Assembly (NCBI GenBank): GCA_023379805.1
Contig: JAMCPI010000003.1
Location: forward strand, 62,001-126,000
Length of the DNA: 64,000 nt
DNA from: Nitrososphaerota archaeon
GTDB taxonomy: Archaea; Thermoproteota; Nitrososphaeria; Nitrososphaerales; JACPRH01
Reading direction: 5' to 3'
Shown: one piece after another, positions 25,780 to 34,077 of the stretch
Numbering within the stretch: the first letter of the stretch is position 1
How the letters are laid out: the number at the start of each line of letters is the position of its first letter
Made by a program: the position numbers and the translations under genes
The notes under the pieces: model-generated
The model's database searches: none
What the model was told of the DNA's origin: nothing
What the model saw: the letters and a program-made list of their open reading frames with translations, nothing else

Positions 25780-26958
25780 GTGAGCGACGCTGCGTACGTG
25801 TTTGTAGGCAAGGCTGCACGGGTGTTTGTCTTCGGGCTTGTAAGCGTGATGACCCCGGTTTACTTGGCGGGGCTGGGTTACTCCGCCTTCATTGTCGGGG
25901 TTGCGCTGGCCACTATACTTGCTGGCAACGTTTTTTCCAACATTCTGCTGACTTGGTATGGTGATTATGTTGGGCGTAAGCGGTCCCTTCTGATATTCAG
26001 TCTTCTTATGATTGTGTCCGGTGTACTGCTGTATTCGACTACGTATCTTCCGCTGATGCTGCTTTCTTTCTTTCTAGGGAATGTCAGTACTACCGGTACG
26101 GAGGCAGGGCCTTTTCAGTCGATAGAGACTGGGATACTGCCTAATCTTGTGTCGATGGAGCGGCGGAACCGGGCGTTTGGAGTTTACAACTTGATAGGGT
26201 ACAGTGCATCTTCAGTCGGGGCTTTTGCAGCGTCTGCTCCTTCATACTTTCAAAACAGTCTTCTTGTCTTTCACCTAATGTATCTTCTATACGGGCTGGT
26301 GGGACTGTTTCTCTTCATCCTATATCTCAGGTTGCGAAGTATAGAGGCGGTTCAAACAGAGCGTAAGAGAAGAATCGGCCTCGGAGAGATTTCTCCAGAG
26401 GCTAAACGTGATGTTGCTAAGTTGTCGTTCCTTTTCTCAATAGACGCGTTCGGAGGAGGCTTCGTATCGCAGTCCCTCCTGTCATACTGGTTCTTCTTCG
26501 TCTACCACGTGTCACTCCAGAACCTTGGAATAATCTTCCTGGTAGTAAACATCATATCCGCTATCTCAACGCTCGGCGCATCCTTCATTGCAGATAAACT
26601 CGGTAACCTCAGAACGATGGTGTTCACCCACCTGCTCTCAAACATCTTCCTAATTCTCATCCCTCTAGCCGGATCACTACTAGCCTCGCTACTATTCCTG
26701 TTTCTAAGGCAAAGTGTGTCACAGATGGACGTACCCACAAGACAAGTCTTTATGGTGGAAATCTTCAACGATCAAGAAAGAGTCTCAGCAAACGCGATAA
26801 CCAACACGTTCAGAAGCATAAGCAGCGTTTTCGGCTCGCCCATTAGCGGAGCCCTGCTAGCCATAAACCTAGTATCAATTCCAATCCTGGCCGGCGGCTT
26901 CTCCAAGATCCTGTACGACACACTAATCTTCTCCACCTTTAGGCGAAGAGCGAAGTGA
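25780..26958 (+). CDS. MFS family transporter
   Basis: 392 residues with 11-12 hydrophobic helices and the MFS motif A-like loop WYGDYVGRKRSLLIFSL between helices 2 and 3, plus a hydrophilic central loop (ERKRRIGLGEISPEAKRD). The start is GTG. Members of this group export drugs or small metabolites. Placement behind padR suggests inducible efflux. Substrate unknown. The C terminus is short and basic. Confidence 0.85.
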   Translation: MSDAAYVFVGKAARVFVFGLVSVMTPVYLAGLGYSAFIVGVALATILAGNVFSNILLTWYGDYVGRKRSLLIFSLLMIVSGVLLYSTTYLPLMLLSFFLGNVSTTGTEAGPFQSIETGILPNLVSMERRNRAFGVYNLIGYSASSVGAFAASAPSYFQNSLLVFHLMYLLYGLVGLFLFILYLRLRSIEAVQTERKRRIGLGEISPEAKRDVAKLSFLFSIDAFGGGFVSQSLLSYWFFFVYHVSLQNLGIIFLVVNIISAISTLGASFIADKLGNLRTMVFTHLLSNIFLILIPLAGSLLASLLFLFLRQSVSQMDVPTRQVFMVEIFNDQERVSANAITNTFRSISSVFGSPISGALLAINLVSIPILAGGFSKILYDTLIFSTFRRRAK

Positions 26959-27050
26959 CTCACTCAACATTTTGATTATGTATCATTTGTTGTTACTGTA
27001 ACTTTTTATGTATCAAGGGTCTGGCAACCCACTCGGGGGAGTCATTTGCA

Positions 27051-27092
27051 CGATGCGAGGCAGAAGCGGGCATCTCGCTCCCGACCTCATCG
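27051..27092 (+). promoter_or_regulatory. Structured leader upstream of the KimA-like gene
   Basis: cgatg...agg (27051-27060) can pair with cctcatcg (27085-27092), enclosing agcg/cgct or cggg/cccg options. A further small hairpin gggtctggcaaccc lies at 27017-27030. The structure ends 9 bases before the start codon. Role unproven. Confidence 0.35.
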
Positions 27093-27101
27093 TAAGGGAC
27101 A

Positions 27102-28976
27102 GTGAAAATGCGGAACCTCATAAGACGGATCTTTCTCGGCAAGCCGCTGCCCACTAAGGCTCTTCGGGAAGAGCGTCTTACAAACCAACAGGCGTTAGCG
27201 ATATTCGGATCCGATGCTTTGTCATCCACCGCTTATGCTACAGAGGAGATTTTGCTTGTTTTAGTGGGTTTGGGGACCCTTGCTCTTTCCGCTTCTCTCC
27301 CTATTGCTGTTGCAATATCTGGCCTTGTGATCATTGTTGCTTTATCGTATCGCGAGGTGGTGCATGCTTATCCGCAGGGTGGAGGTGTCTATAACGTGGC
27401 GAAGGCGAACCTCGGCGAGACCCCTGCGCTGCTGGGTGCTTCGAGTTTAATTATCGATTATATTCTCACGGCCACGGTTTCGGTTGCAGCCGGTGTAGCC
27501 GCCCTCACCTCCGCATTTCCGGTACTGTTCCCGTATAGGGTTCCCATAGGCATCGCAGGGATAATCATGATAATGTGGATGAATCTGCGTGGTATTCGCT
27601 CTTCAGGACGACTGTTCTCCTATCCCACATACTTCTTCATCGCTATCATGCTGCTCACGATATTCTACGGGGTCGTGAAGTTCCTAGCCGGCACGCTCCC
27701 TACCGCCTCTGCTGTAAGTGAAGTGGGGGAACCAATGCAGGCACTTGGGCTCTTCATTCTTCTCAGAGCCTTTTCTGCCGGTTGTACCGCTCTCACTGGG
27801 CTGGAAGCAATCTCTAACGGGGTCAAGGTGTTCAAAAGCCCCGAGTCTGTGGGTGCCGCAAAAACCATTTGGCGACTAGCTGCGCTTCTAATCACGATTT
27901 TACTTGGAGTCACTTTTCTAGCGTACCAGACAAAGATCGTGCCTAAGCTTGATGAAACAGCTGTATCCCAACTAGCTAGAACTTTGTTTAGTGGTAATCC
28001 CCTATACTACGCCTTTCAGGTTGCAACCTTTCTCATCCTGTTCATGGCGGCTAATACACCATACGCCGATTTTCCGAGACTCGCAGCTATGCAGGCTCGT
28101 GATGGTTACTGGCCGAAACAGTTCTCTAACTTAGGTTCGAAACTAGTCTTCTCTCAAGGGATACTGGCCCTATCCGTGGTCTCTATACTTCTCTTAATCG
28201 CGTCAGACGGATATGTGCACGCCTTGATCCCGCTGTACGCGGTCGGCGTATTCCTGGGCTTCTCTTTAACGCAGCTCGGCATGATTGTTCACAACGCCAA
28301 GCTCATATTCGACAGATCGGGTGATCGTCGTCAGAACTATCGGCGACTGGTAATCAATGGTATAGGTTTCGCAGCTACTTCGATCGTATTCTTCATAGTG
28401 CTTTACTCGAAGTTTTTTGAGGGTGCTTTTCTAATTCTGCCTATGATTGCTCTACTCTTCCTCGCCATGAAAAGAGTGAGGAACCATTACAATAAAGTGG
28501 ATAAGGCGTTATCGATCAGCACTACCCAGTTTCTAGACATCCCTTCACAAAGCATTCTGGCTGTTGTTCTAGTTTCAAAGCTAGATAGAAGAGCGGTGGA
28601 GGGGGCGCGTGTCGCTAGAGGGCTTAACCCAGCTAGGACCTGTGCTCTTCATGTTACCTGTGAAAAAGATGAGGGTGAGCATCTGAAGACGGTTTGGAGC
28701 GTGCTCTTCAACGACATCCCTATTGAGGTTCGCCTAGATGAGTTTCGTGAGATAATTCCCACGATTCTGGACTACTTCGCCTCGGTTGAGAAGCAGTGGA
28801 GCGGGAAGATAGTGGCTGTTGTACCGATGCTTGTGCCGCAGCAGCCCTTCAGAGAATTCCTCCATAACCAGACCGCCAAAAGAATCGTAGAGGCGATAAG
28901 ACGCCAATCTGGGAGCCGAGTAGAGATATACGAAGTCCCAGTAAGAGTAGAAACCGGGAGAAAGGGTCTCAGCTAA
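27102..28976 (+). CDS. KimA-like APC-superfamily potassium importer
   Basis: 624 residues, 12 predicted helices plus a soluble C-terminal domain of about 150 residues. It strongly resembles Bacillus subtilis KimA: N-terminal GKPLPTKALREERLTNQQAL, GSDALSSTAYATEEIL, YPQGGGVYNVAKANLGE, IDYILTATVSVAAGVAALTSAFP, FSAGCTALTGLEAISNGV and LIPLYAVGVFLGFSLTQ all align in order. KimA is a high-affinity proton-coupled potassium importer inhibited by cyclic di-AMP, whose cytosolic domain resembles UspA. Here the C-terminal block (SILAVVLVSKLDRRAVEGARVARG) fits that description. The start is GTG, followed two codons later by ATG. Together with TrkAH at 42.7 kb this gives two potassium uptake systems. Confidence 0.82.
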   Translation: MKMRNLIRRIFLGKPLPTKALREERLTNQQALAIFGSDALSSTAYATEEILLVLVGLGTLALSASLPIAVAISGLVIIVALSYREVVHAYPQGGGVYNVAKANLGETPALLGASSLIIDYILTATVSVAAGVAALTSAFPVLFPYRVPIGIAGIIMIMWMNLRGIRSSGRLFSYPTYFFIAIMLLTIFYGVVKFLAGTLPTASAVSEVGEPMQALGLFILLRAFSAGCTALTGLEAISNGVKVFKSPESVGAAKTIWRLAALLITILLGVTFLAYQTKIVPKLDETAVSQLARTLFSGNPLYYAFQVATFLILFMAANTPYADFPRLAAMQARDGYWPKQFSNLGSKLVFSQGILALSVVSILLLIASDGYVHALIPLYAVGVFLGFSLTQLGMIVHNAKLIFDRSGDRRQNYRRLVINGIGFAATSIVFFIVLYSKFFEGAFLILPMIALLFLAMKRVRNHYNKVDKALSISTTQFLDIPSQSILAVVLVSKLDRRAVEGARVARGLNPARTCALHVTCEKDEGEHLKTVWSVLFNDIPIEVRLDEFREIIPTILDYFASVEKQWSGKIVAVVPMLVPQQPFREFLHNQTAKRIVEAIRRQSGSRVEIYEVPVRVETGRKGLS

Positions 28977-29147
28977 GTCCCTGCTAAGATAGGCTTCCAC
29001 TACAAAAAACAACGGTCACCGCGGCTCGAACAATCACTCGGATGCGTACCTTTAGATAGTAGATTTATCGCGGCCTATCTCGCAAATAGATGCAATTACG
29101 GTCTCACCTATGTGCTCTGATATCTGCTAGGAGGATGGTTTTGTAAA

Positions 29148-30935
29148 ATGAGGTTTTGCCCCGAGTGTCACGGCCGGTTAAGGGTACGTAACCGAGGCTC
29201 ACTTCTATGCGTTAAATGCGGCTATATTGAGCCCTTGACAAAGGCTGAGAAGCCTCGTTCTGGGATGGCGAGCTTCTTTCCTTACGCCTCTATGAGACCG
29301 TTTCAGAAGGAGACGCTTGAACAGATAGAGAAAGGGTTAGCTTCATCAAAGTTTGTCATTCTTGAAGCGCCTGTGGGATTCGGTAAATCAGCTGTAGCAG
29401 CATCCATCTGCCGATACCTGGGCTCAGCGCATATACTGACCTCTTCTAAGCAGCTTCAAGACCAGTATGCATCAGACTTCAAGTTCCCGATAGTGAAAGG
29501 TAAATCCAACTTCCGCTGCTACATACCAAGCTCATCCGGAGTTTTCCTGCCCTGCAGCAAAGGTCGATGCAAAGCCGACTGGAGCCTAATGGACTGCCCG
29601 CACTACATCACCTTAGAGGAGTATCAAACACATAAGAAGAGGCTCTGCGCGAAAAGTTCAAGGTGCGAGCGGCTTAAAGGTGGAAAACTCTGCAGATACT
29701 ACGAGCAGAAGTGGATCGGCTTCTCTGCCCCTATAACAATTTACAACTACCCTTTCGTCTTCAGCGAGCTAAAATACGCGAAAGATGTGCCACACAGAAG
29801 ACTCCTCGTCTGCGACGAGGTTCACGACTTGGAGAAGCAGATAGTGGGCTTCGCATCCTTCACCCTCAGAAGAACTGCACTGCAAACCTATCATGAAGAG
29901 GTCAAGCCTGGCAAGAATCTAGTTATCCCAGACAAAGGAGTCGATGAACCATCTGCTTGGCTGGAGGTGCTTTCCAACGCGGAGGATACGCTCAAGGAGT
30001 TCTCCACACTATACAAGTCTGACATTCAGCAGGAGCGTGTAATCGCCTGCGAAGCTATGCTTGAAGATATGGAGAGTTTCATGAAGAGTCTAAAGTCGGA
30101 TCCATCGAACTGGGTTGTCAACAGCGTAAAACGGATAGGGGACGGCTCAGTGGAGGAGGTGGTGTTCCAACCCATCTCCATCAGCGGCTATACTCTACCG
30201 CTGTTCAACATCGGTGACAAAGTTCTCCTCATGTCGGCTACAGTCTCCTCGAAAGAAAGGCTGTGCGGAGTTCTCGGAATAAACATGGACGACGCTGCTT
30301 TCATCCGTATCTCTGAGTCCTCGTTCCCAGTCGAAAACCGGCCGATACACGCCTTGAACATTGCGAAGCTAAACCGGGAAAGCATGGATGCGGCTCTGCC
30401 CGATATAGCGCGAACAGTAGACGACATAATGAACCAGCACAGCGCGGAGCGAGGCGTAATCCACACCACCTCATACATGCAGTCAAACTACATTATGCAG
30501 CACATCTCAGAACCAAACAGGCGACGGCTAGTCACCACCGAAGGCAGCTTCGACCGATCAACTCTGGTGCAGATACACAGCGAGAACGATGCATCAGTCT
30601 TGATCTCACCAAGCCTGTACCAGGGAGTAGATCTGAAAGATGATTTATCACGATTCCAAATAATCGTGAAAGTTCCGTATCCAGACCTATCACACAGGAG
30701 GATCGCGGTGAAGCTTCAGAGAGACCGTGAATGGTACTACTGGCAGACAGCTCTACGACTTGTGCAAACCTATGGGAGAAGCGTAAGAAGCGAGCATGAC
30801 CACGCCGTCACCTATGTGCTTGACTCCAACTTCACAAGTTTCGTCAACATGCACAGCAGCCTGTTCCCGAAATTCTTCCTAGACGCCCTGAAGAACGAAA
30901 TACCAGTTCCACCGCAAGATCAAAAGAAACTGTAG
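29148..30935 (+). CDS. XPD/DinG-type (Rad3 family) helicase with N-terminal zinc ribbon
   Basis: 595 residues. A zinc ribbon (C4, C7, C21, C24) leads into a superfamily 2 helicase: Walker A EAPVGFGKSAVAAS (Lys80), motif II DEVHDLEKQ, and C-terminal motifs VLISPSLYQGVDLKDD and QTYGRSVRSEHDHAV, the arginine-finger region. Between motifs I and II several cysteines (NFRCY, FLPCSKGRC, MDCPHY, CAKSSRCERL, KLCRYY) could supply the 4Fe-4S cluster of the XPD/DinG family. Unwinds DNA 5'-3' in repair. The zinc ribbon is an unusual addition. The aggagg at 29129-29134 is the Shine-Dalgarno candidate. Confidence 0.87.
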   Translation: MRFCPECHGRLRVRNRGSLLCVKCGYIEPLTKAEKPRSGMASFFPYASMRPFQKETLEQIEKGLASSKFVILEAPVGFGKSAVAASICRYLGSAHILTSSKQLQDQYASDFKFPIVKGKSNFRCYIPSSSGVFLPCSKGRCKADWSLMDCPHYITLEEYQTHKKRLCAKSSRCERLKGGKLCRYYEQKWIGFSAPITIYNYPFVFSELKYAKDVPHRRLLVCDEVHDLEKQIVGFASFTLRRTALQTYHEEVKPGKNLVIPDKGVDEPSAWLEVLSNAEDTLKEFSTLYKSDIQQERVIACEAMLEDMESFMKSLKSDPSNWVVNSVKRIGDGSVEEVVFQPISISGYTLPLFNIGDKVLLMSATVSSKERLCGVLGINMDDAAFIRISESSFPVENRPIHALNIAKLNRESMDAALPDIARTVDDIMNQHSAERGVIHTTSYMQSNYIMQHISEPNRRRLVTTEGSFDRSTLVQIHSENDASVLISPSLYQGVDLKDDLSRFQIIVKVPYPDLSHRRIAVKLQRDREWYYWQTALRLVQTYGRSVRSEHDHAVTYVLDSNFTSFVNMHSSLFPKFFLDALKNEIPVPPQDQKKL

Positions 30936-30969
30936 AACTGCTCACAACACATTCACCGTTTCATACTAC

Positions 30970-31140
30970 TTACCGTTTCTTTCTCTCGTCTTGGAGTAGC
31001 TTGTACAGCCTGAAGTTAGCTGCCTGTCCCGGCGAGAGCCTGTTTCCGCAGAACCCGCAGAAAACCGTCCCGTCATCAGACTCTTTGAGGGTGTGTCGAC
31101 GACATTTGGGACACCGCATTTCTGAATCTGGGGTACTCAT
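30970..31140 (-). CDS. Small zinc-ribbon protein
   Basis: 56 residues from the ATG at 31140 (MSTPDSEMRCPKC); an in-frame start five codons earlier exists. Two CxxC knuckles (CPKC and CGFC) separated by 15 residues form a zinc ribbon, followed by a basic helix. Convergent with the helicase gene (35 bases between stops). Function unknown; such proteins are often transcription or replication accessories. Confidence 0.65.
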   Translation of the reverse strand: MSTPDSEMRCPKCRRHTLKESDDGTVFCGFCGNRLSPGQAANFRLYKLLQDERKKR

Positions 31141-31391
31141 GACTATTCGAATCACTCCTTATGCTGTAGCAATACTCTACTATTCCTAGGCCCCTAACCC
31201 TGATCAGATGTTAGATAAAAAGTGGGGCTCACGTTTCATTTCAGATTATTGCTTCCGTAGCACCTACCGCTGGCTAGACCCAGCTGCAGGAAACACCAGA
31301 CAGAAGAGGCGCATTAAGGTTCGAGCGAGCGATGATAAATTTTTACAGGTGTTAGAGACATCTTATTTATTCGGCTTACTTTATTGTATCT

Positions 31392-31787
31392 ATGGCTGCG
31401 CTTCGTCACCTGCACCGGGTATCTCACTCGCTGTATCGTAGAGCTCTTTACTCCTTCATTCTTATCGCTATTACCCTGACCGTCGGCACCGAAGGAATGC
31501 ATTATATTGAAGGTCTCAACTATGTTGATGCCTTCTACTTCATGAGTATGATAACTACAGCTCAAGGACCTCCCACTGCACCTGTCACCGTTGGTGGAAA
31601 GCTTTTCGCCTCGTTAATGGCCTTCATATCTATCGGAGCAGTTGTGACCTCGCTGGGCTTCCTCTTCGGGCCCTTCTTCGGAGTACTATGGAGAACAGGC
31701 GCTGAGCATTTTGAGGAAGAGCTACATCGCTTCGAGAACCGCAAAGAAAAAGAAAAAGAAAGCCGCGACAAGAAGAGCTCCAGCTAA
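31392..31787 (+). CDS. Two-helix ion-channel-like protein with altered selectivity filter
   Basis: 131 residues: a first helix (about 18-34), a pore-helix-like segment DAFYFMSMITTAQGPPTAP, a second long helix (about 67-95, GKLFASLMAFISIGAVVTSLGF), then a charged helical tail. The layout and the GKLFA and TT-x-x-G spacing match the Ion_trans_2 potassium channel pore, but the filter TVGYGD is replaced by TTAQGPP. It may be a channel with other selectivity or a non-conducting relative. A short charged C-terminal tail is cytoplasmic. Upstream of tRNA-Pro on the opposite strand. Confidence 0.65.
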   Translation: MAALRHLHRVSHSLYRRALYSFILIAITLTVGTEGMHYIEGLNYVDAFYFMSMITTAQGPPTAPVTVGGKLFASLMAFISIGAVVTSLGFLFGPFFGVLWRTGAEHFEEELHRFENRKEKEKESRDKKSSS

Positions 31788-31838
31788 CCAGCTGGTTAGC
31801 ACTAACTAAACCACGAATCTGGTCTCAGATTCTGTAAG

Positions 31839-31972
31839 TGGTGGGGTCGGAGGGATTTGAACCCTCGATCACATGGGTTCTTGAGGTTAAGGAGCCTCCC
31901 AAGCCATGTATCTTAGACCATACTGTCCGCACATTCCTGTAGTCCTAGAAGTATGCTCTAGACGACGACCCC
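31839..31972 (-). tRNA. tRNA-Pro (TGG) with two introns
   Basis: Acceptor GGGGTCG (31966-31972) with CGACCCC, discriminator A and encoded CCA (31839-31841). T-arm gaggg-ttcaaat-ccctc. Anticodon stem catgg/ccatg with the Pro-type loop ctTGGg (anticodon complement 31899-31901). A ~20-base insert (31878-31897) follows G37, the canonical intron position. A second insert of ~35 bases (31924-31958) lies in the D-loop: removing it gives gtct-agtatggtcta-agat, a normal D-arm with GG. Splice points of the D-loop intron are ambiguous by about 2 bases. Confidence 0.85.
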
Positions 31973-32149
31973 GCGCCGTTCGGTCGAATTAACACGGTCG
32001 ATAAAAGGGTTTTCGCAGAAACCTGACTCCATCTGCCACCAGTTTAGCCGCCTAGAAGATTCTAGGCACTACAACCAGTAACCGGCTATTAACTGCATTT
32101 GGCAACGTAATGAAACTAGATGTATGAGGTTGCTTTGCCTGCCCTTTTT

Positions 32150-32446
32150 CTACCTGAAGGCCAGCCGAATCATTGCGTATCCTGCACCCAATAGCACTAT
32201 TCCAATAATGATGAATGCAGCCCATCCGGGGATCACTACTGCAACAAGCTTAACGACTCCTAACGTAGCGTATACGAATCCGATTAGGAGGCACACTAAA
32301 CCTACTATCGCTATGCCGACCGCTACGATGATCTTGCGGAAGAAGCGGTAGATTCGTTCTCTTGATCTCCTTACCGCTTCTTCTACAACTAACGCTATTG
32401 CTAGCTCAGACAGGCGGTCTATTACGGACTGCTTCTTCTGCGACAA
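32150..32446 (-). CDS. Small two-helix membrane protein
   Basis: 98 residues: a charged N-terminal amphipathic helix (EEAVRRSRERIYRFFRK) and two transmembrane helices (about 38-60 and 70-92), resembling holin-like or phage-shock-type small membrane proteins. It follows the 92-residue gene on the same strand 30 bases downstream, so the two are probably one operon. No specific function. The gap from here to tRNA-Pro is AT-rich without genes. Confidence 0.6.
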   Translation of the reverse strand: MSQKKQSVIDRLSELAIALVVEEAVRRSRERIYRFFRKIIVAVGIAIVGLVCLLIGFVYATLGVVKLVAVVIPGWAAFIIIGIVLLGAGYAMIRLAFR

Positions 32447-32476
32447 TTGCCATCGGGCTTTTTGGGCTTTGCTTGC

Positions 32477-32755
32477 TTACTCTTTCCCTCTGGTGAGGGC
32501 CAGCAGTGCGACTATTCCCCCGATGGCTAGACCAGCTATGAAAGTTACAGCCAAAGCTGTTCCGGGGGACTCTCTAGTCATTGTCTGTAGCTTTTCGATT
32601 TGAGCGTTTGTGGTGTCAATAAGATCTTTAATTCGGTCTTTAGCTACTTCGGTCATTTCTTCTGCGGATTCCCTTGTTGACTCGGCTAAATCTCTCGCCC
32701 TCCTTCTGGTTCTCTCCGCTGCCGCCTCAACATCATGTCTCTCTTCTACCGACAT
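32477..32755 (-). CDS. DUF883/YqjD-like helical membrane-anchored protein
   Basis: 92 residues. An amphipathic charged helix (residues 5-62, rich in Glu, Arg and Ala) is followed by a Gly-rich transmembrane helix (LAVTFIAGLAIGGIVALLAL) and a short basic tail. This matches the YqjD/ElaB (DUF883) layout, whose bacterial members tether ribosomes to the membrane in stationary phase. Similarity may be convergent. First gene of a two-gene operon with the small membrane protein downstream. Confidence 0.55.
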   Translation of the reverse strand: MSVEERHDVEAAAERTRRRARDLAESTRESAEEMTEVAKDRIKDLIDTTNAQIEKLQTMTRESPGTALAVTFIAGLAIGGIVALLALTRGKE

Positions 32756-33017
32756 TTCTTACACCAAATTATAGAAAGTGAAACAGACAATATAAGCGCT
32801 CTGATTGCAAAATAATACTTTGCAAACTAATCAAGTCTATAAATACGGCGCATGAACAAACCAGTAAATAATAGAATTGTTAAGCGATAAAATTCTGTAA
32901 AGATGTAGCTGACAGAATCAAGTCGTCCTTCTGTAGATAGCTTTACTCACTGGGATGCTATGTGCTTAACCTAACAGTAATTATTTATTGGGTACAGATT
33001 ACGTGATGAATCGGTCT
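32756..33017. other. 262-base gap between small envelope genes
   Basis: AT-rich, no gene or strong repeat seen. It holds the promoter region for the minus-strand DUF883-like operon (AT-rich around 32780-32830). Confidence 0.4.
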
Positions 33018-33416
33018 CTACGCTTTAAGGGTCTTTTCATGCATTTTTACGCGGTCTTTTACGGTTTTGCGTAGCTCATCGATTCTGTCTCTAGCTTCAT
33101 CTAAAACCGAGTCGATTTCTTTCGCCATCATATCTATGTGTCTCTTCTTGTCCTTTCTGGTCTCTTCGGTCAACGGGACTTCTGTCCCAATTCCTCTTAC
33201 TCTTTCGGTTTCTCCCTCTCTAGCTCTTCCCTCCACCTCGGCCGCAACCTCCCTAGTTTTCTCTCCTACCCCTCTCCGTGGCTCTGCAGTCTCCTCAACT
33301 GCCTCGGTTCTAGCTGCTGTTGGCCCCATTTCTCTTACTCTTCTAATCTGATGCTCTATTGCGGCTCTTAGCTCTTCGACCTTTTCCCTGATCTCGCGTA
33401 CCTCTTCCTCAGCCAT
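33018..33416 (-). CDS. Charged coiled-coil protein
   Basis: 132 residues from ATG 33416 (MAEEEVREIREKVEEL); another in-frame ATG lies two codons upstream. Two coiled-coil segments (about 1-28 and 88-128) flank a Glu/Arg/Ala/Gly-rich low-complexity middle (AVEETAEPRRGVGEK). No cysteines, no membrane segment. A structural or stress-related role is plausible, given the neighbouring small membrane proteins with similar composition. No family recognised. Confidence 0.5.
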   Translation of the reverse strand: MAEEEVREIREKVEELRAAIEHQIRRVREMGPTAARTEAVEETAEPRRGVGEKTREVAAEVEGRAREGETERVRGIGTEVPLTEETRKDKKRHIDMMAKEIDSVLDEARDRIDELRKTVKDRVKMHEKTLKA

Positions 33417-33595
33417 TCTCAAATCACAAATTACATGCGGTTAACCGTTGATATAAATTCTCTAACCACAGATCAAGCTGTCCACTTATGATGTGATCAA
33501 TGTGATTCTACTAACATACAAAGATCCATGTTTGCGGCAACTGTGGTACAATGGATAAATACGTCTCACTCCGCTTGTTGAAAGAGCGGTAGGTA

Positions 33596-33931
33596 GTGTG
33601 TTCATTGCCACTTAAGGACTTCCTGCTTCCTGGTGAAAACGTAAGGTTCCAAAGCGTCTCGAATGTTCAATATGCTGGGCGCGCTTACAGAGTGATTATC
33701 ACTGATAAGAGACTGGTTCTATATTCAAGAAGCGGCGTGATGTTCAAGAATGACAACGTGGCCACGGAGTCGCTCAAAGACATTCAGGGAATCCATTACA
33801 AGGAGCAAGGCATTGTTATGAGGAAAGGAATACTTGATGTCCTCGGAAACACCAAGATAGTGCTAGTCGGAAGCTCTTCTGAAGTCAAGGCTATTTACCA
33901 AAACCTCTCTTATCTTATAACCCAAAAGTAG
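33596..33931 (+). CDS. PH-like domain protein
   Basis: 111 residues in a beta-rich pattern: LLPGENVRFQSVSNVQYAGRAYRVIITDKRLVLYSRSG followed by a final helix (EVKAIYQNLSYL). The segment YRVIITDKRLVLYSR is the hallmark of bacterial/archaeal PH-like (bPH) domains. No membrane helix is attached. The start is GTG; a TTG a few codons later is an alternative. Function of free-standing members unknown. Confidence 0.6.
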   Translation: MCSLPLKDFLLPGENVRFQSVSNVQYAGRAYRVIITDKRLVLYSRSGVMFKNDNVATESLKDIQGIHYKEQGIVMRKGILDVLGNTKIVLVGSSSEVKAIYQNLSYLITQK

Positions 33932-34077
33932 TCCTGCAGACAACGACTGTTTTTGATTATTTTCGGCATCTTTAATCTAGTTTGGTGCCGTAAGTCTGTA
34001 TTGTGATATTTATCGCTGATAGAGAATGGTCTGCAAACTTATATTATGTAGAAATGACCCAATAGGCTAGGTAGAAT

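Noticed and set aside
29129-29147. Three-codon frame (ATG GTT TTG TAA) after the aggagg box of the helicase gene
   Set aside because: Too close to the Shine-Dalgarno to be translated well and probably incidental.
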